64,000 nucleotides of DNA from NCBI RefSeq assembly GCF_004834005.1, contig NZ_STFF01000005.1, positions 62,001 to 126,000 on the forward strand. Direction: 5' to 3'. Below are positions 9,003-16,182 of this stretch, piece by piece. The notes beneath the pieces are model-generated. The model saw only the letters and a list, made by a program, of their open reading frames with translations, had not been told where the DNA came from and made no database searches. Source of the DNA: Niastella caeni. Its GTDB lineage: Bacteria; Bacteroidota; Bacteroidia; Chitinophagales; Chitinophagaceae. The position numbers were made by a program, and so were the translations under genes. Every line of letters begins with the position of its first letter. Positions within the stretch are counted from its first letter, which is position 1.

Positions 9003-9950
9003 ATGTCGGTGCAGGAATTAGAAAAAATCTTTCTATCTAAAATTGAACAGGAAATCAAGATCGAACCAAAGGATTGGATGCCTGATGCGTATCGGAAAAC
9101 CCTGGTCAGGCAGATCTCCCAGCATGCCCACAGCGAAATTGTTGGTATGTTGCCCGAAGGCAACTGGATCAGCCGGGCGCCCAGCCTGAAACGGAAGGCT
9201 ATTTTGCTGGCCAAGGTGCAGGACGAGGCTGGTCATGGCCTGTACCTGTATTCGGCTGCGGAAACGCTTGGTACTACCCGCGAACAAACCATAAACGATC
9301 TGCATAGCGGAAAAGCAAAATATTCTTCAATTTTTAATTATCCCACGCTTACCTGGGGCGACATTGGCGCTATTGGCTGGCTGGTTGACGGAGCTGCTAT
9401 TTTAAACCAGGTGATGTTGTGCCGTACTTCTTATGGTCCGTATGCACGCGCAATGGTGCGCATATGTAAAGAAGAAAGTTTTCACCAACGGCAGGGATTC
9501 GATATCTTATTAGCCTTATCGAAAGGTACGGCTGAACAGCGAGCCATGTGCCAGGATTCCATCAATCGCTGGTGGTGGCCTTCGCTCATGATGTTTGGTC
9601 CGCACGATAGCGAATCAACACACAGCGAGCAAAGCACCCAATGGAAAATAAAGCGCATGAGCAACGATGAACTGCGACAAAAGTTTGTTGATATGATCGC
9701 AGAGCAGGTGAAAGTGTTGAATATGACGTTGCCCGATCCTCATTTGAAATGGAATGAGCAAGCCAAACATTACGACTTTGGTGAAATTAACTGGACGGAA
9801 TTCTGGAACGTAGTGAAAGGGAATGGACCTTGTAATAAACAGCGCCTCGATGCGCGGCGGAAAGCCTGGGATGAAGGCGCCTGGGTTAGAGAAGCCGCCA
9901 GTGTATATGCAGAGAAAAGAAAGGCGAGGCAGGAGAAACAAATCGCGTGA
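9003..9950 (+). CDS. paaA: 1,2-phenylacetyl-CoA epoxidase, catalytic subunit PaaA
   Basis: About 315 residues. PaaA holds the diiron site that, with PaaB, PaaC and PaaE, epoxidises the ring of phenylacetyl-CoA using O2 and NADPH. The sequence shows the ferritin-like motifs KVQDEAGHG (E-x-x-H) and KEESFHQRQGF (E-x-x-H), which supply iron ligands, and the WWWPSLMMFGP segment typical of PaaA. The ATG at 9003 is preferred because the predicted transcript starts about 16 bases upstream; ATG 8994 is an alternative. It is the first gene of the paaABCD operon. Confidence 0.95.
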   Translation: MSVQELEKIFLSKIEQEIKIEPKDWMPDAYRKTLVRQISQHAHSEIVGMLPEGNWISRAPSLKRKAILLAKVQDEAGHGLYLYSAAETLGTTREQTINDLHSGKAKYSSIFNYPTLTWGDIGAIGWLVDGAAILNQVMLCRTSYGPYARAMVRICKEESFHQRQGFDILLALSKGTAEQRAMCQDSINRWWWPSLMMFGPHDSESTHSEQSTQWKIKRMSNDELRQKFVDMIAEQVKVLNMTLPDPHLKWNEQAKHYDFGEINWTEFWNVVKGNGPCNKQRLDARRKAWDEGAWVREAASVYAEKRKARQEKQIA

Positions 9951-10056
9951 GGTAATGAAAGGGAAGTAAGAAGCAGGATGTAAGAAAAATACACGCGAAA
10001 AAAACAGTTGAAGCAAGAATGGCAAAGAATTTCAGGAAATTTTAAAACGATTGTAC

Positions 10057-10452
10057 ATGAATATACGGCTGACAAAATATTATTACGGTGATATACCCGA
10101 AGACCAGGGCGGCGGTGGAGTGAAAAATAATCAACGCAAAACCGGTGCTAATAAAGAGGAGCAGGGGGCCGGTGCAGACTGGCCATTATGGGAAGTGTTC
10201 ATCCGCAGCAAACAAGGCATCGATCATAAACATGTAGGCAGCCTGCATGCCGCCGATGCGCAAATGGCCATTGAAAATGCACGCGATGTTTATACCCGTC
10301 GCATGGAAGGCATAAGCATTTGGGTGGTGGAAAGTAAATACATTCATGCTTCCAGCCCCGATGAAGCCGCTTCGTTATATGAACCGGCCAATGACAAAGT
10401 ATACCGGCATCCCACGTTTTATGATTTACCCGATGAGTTGACGCATATGTAA
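10057..10452 (+). CDS. paaB: 1,2-phenylacetyl-CoA epoxidase subunit PaaB
   Basis: 131 residues. PaaB is the small structural subunit bridging the PaaAC heterodimers. The core from PLWEVFIRSKQGIDHKHVGSL to ARDVYTRR and SIWVVES is diagnostic. Compared with the roughly 95-residue E. coli protein, this one has a polar, glycine-rich N-terminal extension of about 35 residues (DQGGGGVKNNQRKTGANKEEQ) that appears disordered. ATG 10057 is chosen over an upstream TTG at 10051. It lies 106 bases after paaA and 32 before paaC. Confidence 0.93.
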   Translation: MNIRLTKYYYGDIPEDQGGGGVKNNQRKTGANKEEQGAGADWPLWEVFIRSKQGIDHKHVGSLHAADAQMAIENARDVYTRRMEGISIWVVESKYIHASSPDEAASLYEPANDKVYRHPTFYDLPDELTHM

Positions 10453-10484
10453 TTCCTGATCCCAAATTCCTAACTCCTTTTATA

Positions 10485-11276
10485 ATGACAAACGAAATTA
10501 CATATAACTACACCCTCCATCTCGCCGACAATGCCCTCATTCTGGCGCAACGCAACAGTGAGTGGTGCGGGCATGGACCGGTGCTGGAACAGGATATTGC
10601 CATCACCAACATTTCGCTTGACCTCATTGGCCAGGCAAGGAGTTTATATCAATACGCCGCCGAGTTGATCAATGGTTCTGGTTCCCCTGCCAGCGAGGGA
10701 AAGCAAGCGGCCTCCGAAGATACCCTCGCTTACCTGCGCGACAGTCGCGAATATAAAAATTGTTTGTTGGCCGAACAGCCAAATGGCGATTGGGCGCAAA
10801 CTATTTTGCGGCAATTCTTTTTTAGCACCTATCAATTTTTATTATACCAACGCTTACAACAATCACCCGATGCCACGCTGGCAGCCATTGCAGAAAAGTC
10901 GTTGAAAGAAGTGACCTACCATGTTCGATGGAGCAGTGAATGGGTGATACGATTAGGCGATGGAACGGAAGAAAGTCATGACCGCCTATTGAATGCACTT
11001 GATGAATTGTGGATGTTCACCGGTGAATTATTTATGCCCGCCGGGTACGAACTGGAAGCAGCCAAAGCAGGTATTGGCGTTGACGTAAGCACATTAAAAA
11101 CCGAATGGGAACAACGGGTAAATGAAATTTTTGCAGAAGCCACCATTCCAACCAGTGGTCGCGAAGGCGGCTGGATGCAAAGCGGCGGAAAAGAAGGCGT
11201 GCATACTGAACAATTGGGTTTTATATTAGCTGAATTGCAATCTATGCAACGTGCTTACCCCGGTTCTGAATGGTAG
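10485..11276 (+). CDS. paaC: 1,2-phenylacetyl-CoA epoxidase subunit PaaC
   Basis: 263 residues, the ferritin-like but catalytically inactive partner of PaaA. Family landmarks are LADNALILAQRNSEWCGHGPVLEQDIAITNISLDLIGQARS near the N-terminus, DSREYKNCLLAEQPNGDWAQTI and KEVTYHVRWSSEWVIRLGDGTEES in the middle, and the C-terminal GGKEGVHTEQLGFILAELQ. Length and order fit a complete protein. A dispersed repeat lies in the 37-base gap to paaD. Confidence 0.95.
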   Translation: MTNEITYNYTLHLADNALILAQRNSEWCGHGPVLEQDIAITNISLDLIGQARSLYQYAAELINGSGSPASEGKQAASEDTLAYLRDSREYKNCLLAEQPNGDWAQTILRQFFFSTYQFLLYQRLQQSPDATLAAIAEKSLKEVTYHVRWSSEWVIRLGDGTEESHDRLLNALDELWMFTGELFMPAGYELEAAKAGIGVDVSTLKTEWEQRVNEIFAEATIPTSGREGGWMQSGGKEGVHTEQLGFILAELQSMQRAYPGSEW

Positions 11277-11277
11277 C

Positions 11278-11296
11278 CCTTCGACTCCGCTCAGGA
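11278..11296. repeat. Dispersed intergenic repeat (TCCTGAGCGNAGTCGAA type), copy 1
   Basis: CCTTCGACTCCGCTCAGGA on the plus strand, between paaC and paaD. Its reverse complement shares 16 of 17 bases with the copy at 45356-45372. Short elements of this sequence recur between genes in many Bacteroidetes genomes (recalled, not checked). No coding or known regulatory role. Confidence 0.5.
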
Positions 11297-11313
11297 CCAA
11301 TAGGCAATAGACA

Positions 11314-11829
11314 ATGAATACAACAGAAAACATATCGGTACAGAAAATATGGTCAATACTGGAAGAGGTATGTGATCCGGAAGTGCCTGTGTTATCTGTT
11401 ATTGACCTGGGAATAATAAGGGACGTTAAAATAACCAGGAAAGATGGAGAAGAAGAAGTTGAAGTGGTTGTTACCCCAACATATTCCGGCTGCCCGGCCA
11501 TGGATGTAATTCGCATGAATATCCGCATGGTATTGTTACAACATGATTATAAAAATGTGCAGATCACTACCGTACTATCACCTGCCTGGACAACCGACTG
11601 GATGACCGAATCTGGAAAGCAAAAATTAAAAGCTTATGGTATTGCACCGCCAAATCCGAAACAACAGGTTTGCAATACCCAGCTATTTGCCGAAGACGAA
11701 GCGGTTCAATGTCCGCATTGCAACTCGTACAATACCCGCCGGATCAGTGAATTTGGATCAACCGCCTGCAAGGCGCTGTTCCAGTGTAATGATTGCCAGG
11801 AACCGTTCGACTATTTTAAATGCTATTAA
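11314..11829 (+). CDS. paaD: PaaD, DUF59/MIP18-type protein needed for epoxidase maturation
   Basis: 171 residues. PaaD is required for phenylacetyl-CoA epoxidase activity and probably helps assemble its iron centre. The N-terminal DUF59 domain has the EEVCDPEVPVLSVIDLGIIRDV motif and TYSGCPAMDVI. The C-terminus carries four cysteines in two pairs (CPHC at about 134 and CNDC at about 155), a likely zinc ribbon or Fe-S site, plus the GSTACKALFQC motif typical of PaaD. It follows paaC by 37 bases. Confidence 0.93.
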   Translation: MNTTENISVQKIWSILEEVCDPEVPVLSVIDLGIIRDVKITRKDGEEEVEVVVTPTYSGCPAMDVIRMNIRMVLLQHDYKNVQITTVLSPAWTTDWMTESGKQKLKAYGIAPPNPKQQVCNTQLFAEDEAVQCPHCNSYNTRRISEFGSTACKALFQCNDCQEPFDYFKCY

Positions 11830-11873
11830 TAACTTTCCGATCATACATTATTCTGCTTAAATAATTGAATTAT

Positions 11874-12650
11874 ATGCTGCCTATTCTTTTTACGATTGAA
11901 GGAGGAATTGCCACTATTACGTTGAACCGGCCCGACAAGTTGAATTCTTTTAACCGCGAAATGGCTTTGCTGTTGCAACAAAAGCTCGATGAATGCGCTT
12001 CCACAAAAAATATCCGTTGTGTGTATATCACTGGCGCCGGTAAAGGATTTTGTGCAGGGCAAGACCTGGCAGAGGTAGTTGATCCGCAAGGCCCCGGTAT
12101 GCAACGGATCCTGAGCGAACATTACAATCCCATCATTGCCCGTATACGCAATTTGCAAAAACCCGTAGTGGCAGCAGTTAATGGGGTGGCTGCAGGCGCT
12201 GGCGCTAATATTGCATTGGCTTGCGATATAGTGGTAGCAACACAGTCGGCATCGTTCATTCAGGCATTTTCAAAGCTGGGTTTGGTTCCCGACAGTGGTG
12301 GTACGTATATGCTACCCCGGTTGATCGGCTGGCAAAAAGCAAGCGCTTTGATGATGCTGGGTGATAAGATCGCCGCTCCGCAGGCCGAGCAAATGGGTAT
12401 GATATATAAAGTGTTCCCGGACGATGATTTTGTGAATGAAAGTAAAAAGATAGCTGTTACATTGGCTCAAATGCCAACAAAAGGATTGGCCTATATCAAA
12501 CATGTACTCGGCAATTCCATGACCAATAACCTGGAGCAGCAATTACAACTGGAAGACGAGTTTCAGCAAAAGGCGGCAAATACCAACGATTTCAAAGAAG
12601 GTATTCAATCCTTCCTGGAAAAACGGGCGCCGCAATTTAAAGGCGAGTAA
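11874..12650 (+). CDS. paaG: PaaG, ring-1,2-epoxyphenylacetyl-CoA isomerase
   Basis: 258 residues of the crotonase fold. PaaG converts the ring epoxide to the oxepin-CoA. LNRPDKLNSFN, TGAGKGFCAGQDL, the oxyanion-hole segment AAVNGVAAGAGANIALACDIV, FSKLGLVPDSGGTYMLPRLIG with the catalytic Asp, and the ending EGIQSFLEKRAPQFKGE all align with E. coli PaaG rather than with generic enoyl-CoA hydratases. Start ATG 11874; an in-frame TTG at 11865 is less likely. Confidence 0.9.
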   Translation: MLPILFTIEGGIATITLNRPDKLNSFNREMALLLQQKLDECASTKNIRCVYITGAGKGFCAGQDLAEVVDPQGPGMQRILSEHYNPIIARIRNLQKPVVAAVNGVAAGAGANIALACDIVVATQSASFIQAFSKLGLVPDSGGTYMLPRLIGWQKASALMMLGDKIAAPQAEQMGMIYKVFPDDDFVNESKKIAVTLAQMPTKGLAYIKHVLGNSMTNNLEQQLQLEDEFQQKAANTNDFKEGIQSFLEKRAPQFKGE

Positions 12651-12733
12651 AAATGATATCGCCTCAACAACGGCTACTTTACAATAAAGGAGTAAGCTTC
12701 GCCCTTGCGCATGACCCTACTTAAATTATAATT

Positions 12734-13156
12734 ATGTCAGCTAAATCAAAAGCCACAGCCATTATTGATACCATGATGCACAAAGACTATTTCAGCCAAT
12801 GGCTGGGCATTGAAAGGCTGGAAGAAAAAGATGGCTTTTGTAAGTTAAAGATGACCATCCGCCCTGAAATGTGCAATGGTTTTGAGATCGCTCATGGCGG
12901 CATCAGTTATTCCCTGGCCGACAGCGCACTTGCATTTGCTTCAAACAGTCATGGCCGACAGGCTGTTTCGGTTGAAACAGCTATTTCTCACATTAAACCG
13001 CTAAAAGCGGGCGAGGTTATTATTGCAACGGCAGAAGAAAAAAGTCGCGGTAATAAAATTGCTATTTACGATGTGCGTATTGAAAAAGAAAGTGGTGAAC
13101 TGGCCGCGCTTTTCAAAGGCACTGTATTCAGGAAAGAAACCGAATGGAACGTTTGA
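12734..13156 (+). CDS. paaI: PaaI, hotdog-fold hydroxyphenylacetyl-CoA thioesterase
   Basis: 140 residues of the PaaI thioesterase family, which hydrolyses dead-end ring-hydroxylated acyl-CoA esters and frees CoA. The signature MCNGFEIAHGGISYSLADSALAFASNSHG contains the catalytic region (HGG and the following Asp). It lies 83 bases downstream of paaG in the same direction and converges with the aldo/keto reductase, so it probably closes the first paa transcript. Confidence 0.92.
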   Translation: MSAKSKATAIIDTMMHKDYFSQWLGIERLEEKDGFCKLKMTIRPEMCNGFEIAHGGISYSLADSALAFASNSHGRQAVSVETAISHIKPLKAGEVIIATAEEKSRGNKIAIYDVRIEKESGELAALFKGTVFRKETEWNV

Positions 13157-13178
13157 TGATCCATTCGGTTTGTAGCTA

Positions 13179-14186
13179 TTAATGATTAACCAGTTTTAAA
13201 GCGCCTTCGCTATACCGGTTCCCAATATTCGGATACTTGCTGATCAGGTTTTCAATGTTTTGTAATTCAACTTTACTTAAAATTATTTCTACTGCAGCAG
13301 CATTTTCTTCGAGGTACTTTCTTTTTTTCGTACCGGGAATAGGAATGATGTCATCGCCTTGCGCTAATACCCAGGCCAACGCCAGTTGAGCCGGCGTGCA
13401 ATTTTTCTGCGCAGCCAGATCAGCAAACTCGTTTACCAATTGCTGGTTGTTTTCCCAGTGTTCGGCATTAAACCGGGGTAAGGTTCTGCGGTAATCGTCG
13501 CTGGGCAAACTGTCTTTATCAGGTACAGTTGCGGTAACCAACCCTCTTGCCAATGGGCTATAAGGCACAAACGTAATACCGAGTTCGCGAACCGTATTCA
13601 GGATCTCGCCTTCAACTTCGCGGGTAAGCAAGGAGTATTCGCTTTGCAAAGCCGTTATGGGATGTACGGCATGTGCTTTACGAATGGTTTGGGCAGAAGC
13701 TTCGGATAATCCCAGGTAACGAACTTTGCCTTCTTTCACCAGGCCGGCCATGGCGCCTACCATATCCTCAACGGGAACTTTGGGATCAATGCGATGCGCA
13801 TAATACAGATCGATGGTATCTATGCCCAGGCGTTGTAAACTTTTTTCAACGGCTGTCTTCAGGTAAGCAGGCGAGCCATCGAAATAAGTAGCGGAAGTAC
13901 CGGCAAAATTAGAAGTTGCTCCTTCCGTTTGTCTGAAACCAAATTTAGTAGCGATAAATACTTTACTTCTATTAGGCACCAACACTTTTGAGATCAGTTC
14001 TTCATTATGACCAAAACCATACATGTCAGCCGTGTCCCAAAAATTTATTCCTAAATCCAATGCCTTATTCAAAGTTGCGATAGATTCTTCATCATTACGT
14101 GGGCCATAGGCAAAACTCATTCCCATACAGCCGAGTCCGATAGCCGAAAGCTGAACACCTGTATTGCCAAGATTTCTGTATTTCAT
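13179..14186 (-). CDS. Aldo/keto reductase
   Basis: 335 residues, an NADPH-dependent TIM-barrel reductase of carbonyl compounds. The catalytic tetrad is visible: Asp and Tyr in FWDTADMYGFGHNEEL, Lys in IATKFGF, and His in LYYAHRIDP. GLSEASAQTIRKAHAVHPITALQSEYSLLTR and the C-terminal VLAQGDDIIPIPGTKKRKYLEEN match the YhdN/AKR11-13-like group. Its substrate is not evident. It lies reversed between paaI and paaY and is probably not part of the phenylacetate pathway. A TAAATTTG promoter element lies 20 bases upstream of the start. Confidence 0.92.
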   Translation of the reverse strand: MKYRNLGNTGVQLSAIGLGCMGMSFAYGPRNDEESIATLNKALDLGINFWDTADMYGFGHNEELISKVLVPNRSKVFIATKFGFRQTEGATSNFAGTSATYFDGSPAYLKTAVEKSLQRLGIDTIDLYYAHRIDPKVPVEDMVGAMAGLVKEGKVRYLGLSEASAQTIRKAHAVHPITALQSEYSLLTREVEGEILNTVRELGITFVPYSPLARGLVTATVPDKDSLPSDDYRRTLPRFNAEHWENNQQLVNEFADLAAQKNCTPAQLALAWVLAQGDDIIPIPGTKKRKYLEENAAAVEIILSKVELQNIENLISKYPNIGNRYSEGALKLVNH

Positions 14187-14205
14187 AAAGATTATGTTTA
14201 AGAAA

Positions 14206-14213
14206 CAAATTTA
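14206..14213 (-). promoter_or_regulatory. Promoter -7 element for the aldo/keto reductase
   Basis: On the minus strand 14213-14206 reads TAAATTTG, an exact TAnnTTTG Bacteroidetes -7 box, 20 bases from the ATG at 14186. Confidence 0.5.
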
Positions 14214-14326
14214 ACCCGAACAAACAACCGCCTGATTGTCTATTTCAAACCATTAATTGTAAAATTCAAACAAAGCGGATTATATTAATTTAATGATATA
14301 TTAATTTTTCCAAACGATAAATAAGG

Positions 14327-14358
14327 TTGTTTCATTACTGCCAACCCAACTATCTTTG
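14327..14358 (+). promoter_or_regulatory. Promoter for paaY
   Basis: TTG at 14327-14329, a 21-base gap, then TATCTTTG at 14351-14358: a complete Bacteroidetes promoter 17 bases before the start at 14376. paaY therefore appears to have its own promoter, and no PaaR-like palindrome was seen here. Confidence 0.6.
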
Positions 14359-14375
14359 GTAAAAGACTCAGGCGT

Positions 14376-14975
14376 ATGATCTATTCATTTAAAGGTTTTA
14401 TACCTGTAATTCATCCGTCATCCTTTATTCATCCGCAAGCTGCAGTTACCGGTAATGTTATTATTGGAAAAAACGTGTATGTGGGACCAGGAGCCGCTAT
14501 TCGTGGTGATTGGGGCGGTATTGTTATTGAAGATGGCTGTAATGTGCAGGAGAATTGCACCATTCATATGTTTCCGGGTGTTACGGTTTTGTTGAAAGAA
14601 AGTGCGCATATTGGTCATGGCGCGGTGATCCATGGTGCAACGATTGGCCGGAATTGCCTGGTAGGAATGAACAGCGTGATCATGGATAATGTAGAGTTGG
14701 GTGATGAATGTATCGTAGGCGCACTTAGTTTTATAAAAGCCGATGAAAAGGTCCCTGCGCGTAGTTTACTGGTTGGCAATCCGGCAAAGATCATAAAAGA
14801 GGTATCGGATGAAATGATACAATGGAAAACGGATGGCACGCGATTGTACCAGATGTTGCCGGGAGAAATGAATGGGGATTGGGGGCCTTGTGAGCCTTTG
14901 AGAGAAATACCTGCCGACAGGCCTGAACAGAGCGCGCTTTATAAGACGTGGAAGGAGATTAAGGGGAGTTACTGA
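14376..14975 (+). CDS. paaY: PaaY, hexapeptide-repeat thioesterase of phenylacetate catabolism
   Basis: 199 residues of the left-handed beta-helix (gamma-carbonic-anhydrase-like) family. Hexapeptide repeats span about 10-160 (for example GNVIIGKNVYVGPGAAIRGD and HIGHGAVIHGATIGRNCLVGMNSV), with His residues placed for metal binding. The C-terminal MIQWKTDGTRLYQMLP and EPLREI are shared with E. coli PaaY and absent from ordinary gamma carbonic anhydrases. PaaY is known to act as a thioesterase relieving CoA-bound dead-end products. The paa context supports the assignment. Confidence 0.85.
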   Translation: MIYSFKGFIPVIHPSSFIHPQAAVTGNVIIGKNVYVGPGAAIRGDWGGIVIEDGCNVQENCTIHMFPGVTVLLKESAHIGHGAVIHGATIGRNCLVGMNSVIMDNVELGDECIVGALSFIKADEKVPARSLLVGNPAKIIKEVSDEMIQWKTDGTRLYQMLPGEMNGDWGPCEPLREIPADRPEQSALYKTWKEIKGSY

Positions 14976-14993
14976 CTCGTCAACTGAACACCT

Positions 14994-15001
14994 TATCTTT
15001 G
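14994..15001 (+). promoter_or_regulatory. Promoter -7 element for obg
   Basis: TATCTTTG, an exact TAnnTTTG match, 31 bases before the GTG start of the Obg gene and just after the paaY stop. No clear TTG -33 element was found at the expected distance. Confidence 0.45.
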
Positions 15002-15032
15002 CACCCCAATAACAAGGGTTAATAAACAAGTA

Positions 15033-16046
15033 GTGGAAAAGTCAAACTTTGTAGATCAGATAAGGATATTTTGCCGTAGCGGACATGGCGGCGCCGGTAG
15101 TAAGCATTTTATGCGTACTAAATTCAATCCCCAGGCCGGTCCCGATGGCGGCGATGGCGGCCGGGGCGGGCATATTATCCTGCGCGGTAATAAAAACATG
15201 TGGACCTTACTTCACCTTCGCTATTATAAAAATGTGCTGGCCGAAAACGGTCAGGGTGGAAATAAAAATAATATGAAGGGCCGCGATGGCAAAGACATTG
15301 TCATTGAAGTCCCGCTTGGCACCGTTGCCCGTGATGAGGAAACTGAAGAAAATGAAGCCGAAATACTGGAGCACGGACAGGAAATCGTGTGGATAAAGGG
15401 GGGCCGTGGCGGTTTGGGAAATGCCCAATTTGCTACTCCTACCAACCAGGCGCCCGAGCATGCTCAACCCGGTGAACCGGGCGAGGAGGGCTGGAAAGTG
15501 CTGGAATTAAAGGTGTTGGCCGATGTAGGGCTTGTTGGTTTCCCCAATGCCGGTAAATCAACCTTACTTTCGGTTATCACGGCTGCCAAACCAAAGATCG
15601 CCGATTACGCATTTACCACTATCAATCCGAATTTAGGCATTGTAGCCTATCGCGACGGCAAAAGCTTCTGCGTAGCTGATTTGCCCGGGATTATTGAAGG
15701 AGCGGCTGAAGGCAGAGGACTGGGCCATCGGTTCCTGCGCCATATTGAACGCAATTCCGTATTGCTATTTGTTATTCCTGCCGATAGTAACGATCACAAA
15801 AAAGAATTCGCCATCCTTGTAAATGAGCTGGAGCAATATAATCCGGAACTGTTACATAAGCAATTCCTCATTGCTATCAGTAAAAGCGAAATGCTGGATG
15901 ATGAATTAAAGGCAGCTATTGTAAAGGAATTACCAGCTAATATCCCCCATATTTTTATCTCGTCAATGACACAACAGGGCCTCAACGATCTGAAAGACCT
16001 GTTATGGAAAGCATTAAATGAAGGACAGGAAGTTACCAACAATTAG
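15033..16046 (+). CDS. obg: Obg/CgtA GTPase
   Basis: 337 residues. Obg is an essential GTPase that binds the 50S ribosomal subunit and links growth to stress. The N-terminal Obg fold (1-158) is glycine-rich (GGAGSKHFMRTKFNPQAGPDGGDGGRGGHI). The G domain has G1 GFPNAGKST, G2 TTINPNLG and G3 DLPGIIEGA; G4 reads ISKSEM instead of the usual NKxD-like motif, with SSMTQQG as G5. It ends without the C-terminal OCT domain, which is common in Bacteroidetes. The start is a GTG giving MEKSNFVDQIRI. Confidence 0.95.
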   Translation: MEKSNFVDQIRIFCRSGHGGAGSKHFMRTKFNPQAGPDGGDGGRGGHIILRGNKNMWTLLHLRYYKNVLAENGQGGNKNNMKGRDGKDIVIEVPLGTVARDEETEENEAEILEHGQEIVWIKGGRGGLGNAQFATPTNQAPEHAQPGEPGEEGWKVLELKVLADVGLVGFPNAGKSTLLSVITAAKPKIADYAFTTINPNLGIVAYRDGKSFCVADLPGIIEGAAEGRGLGHRFLRHIERNSVLLFVIPADSNDHKKEFAILVNELEQYNPELLHKQFLIAISKSEMLDDELKAAIVKELPANIPHIFISSMTQQGLNDLKDLLWKALNEGQEVTNN

Positions 16047-16153
16047 CATGTGAAAAATAGCTGATATGATGTTTGGCTGAGAGTAAGCCATATCATTACA
16101 TGCAGATTTAATCTATACAACTATCGGGGTATTGTAATTGCCGGCGATATAGC

Positions 16154-16161
16154 TATCTTAG
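16154..16161 (+). promoter_or_regulatory. Candidate TAnnTTAG promoter element for the membrane patatin
   Basis: TATCTTAG lies 22 bases before the ATG at 16183. It differs from TAnnTTTG at one base. The same variant is found before four other genes in this window, so it may be a genuine promoter sub-type. Confidence 0.35.
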
Positions 16162-16182
16162 GTTCCCCTAAAACTGTTAGCT

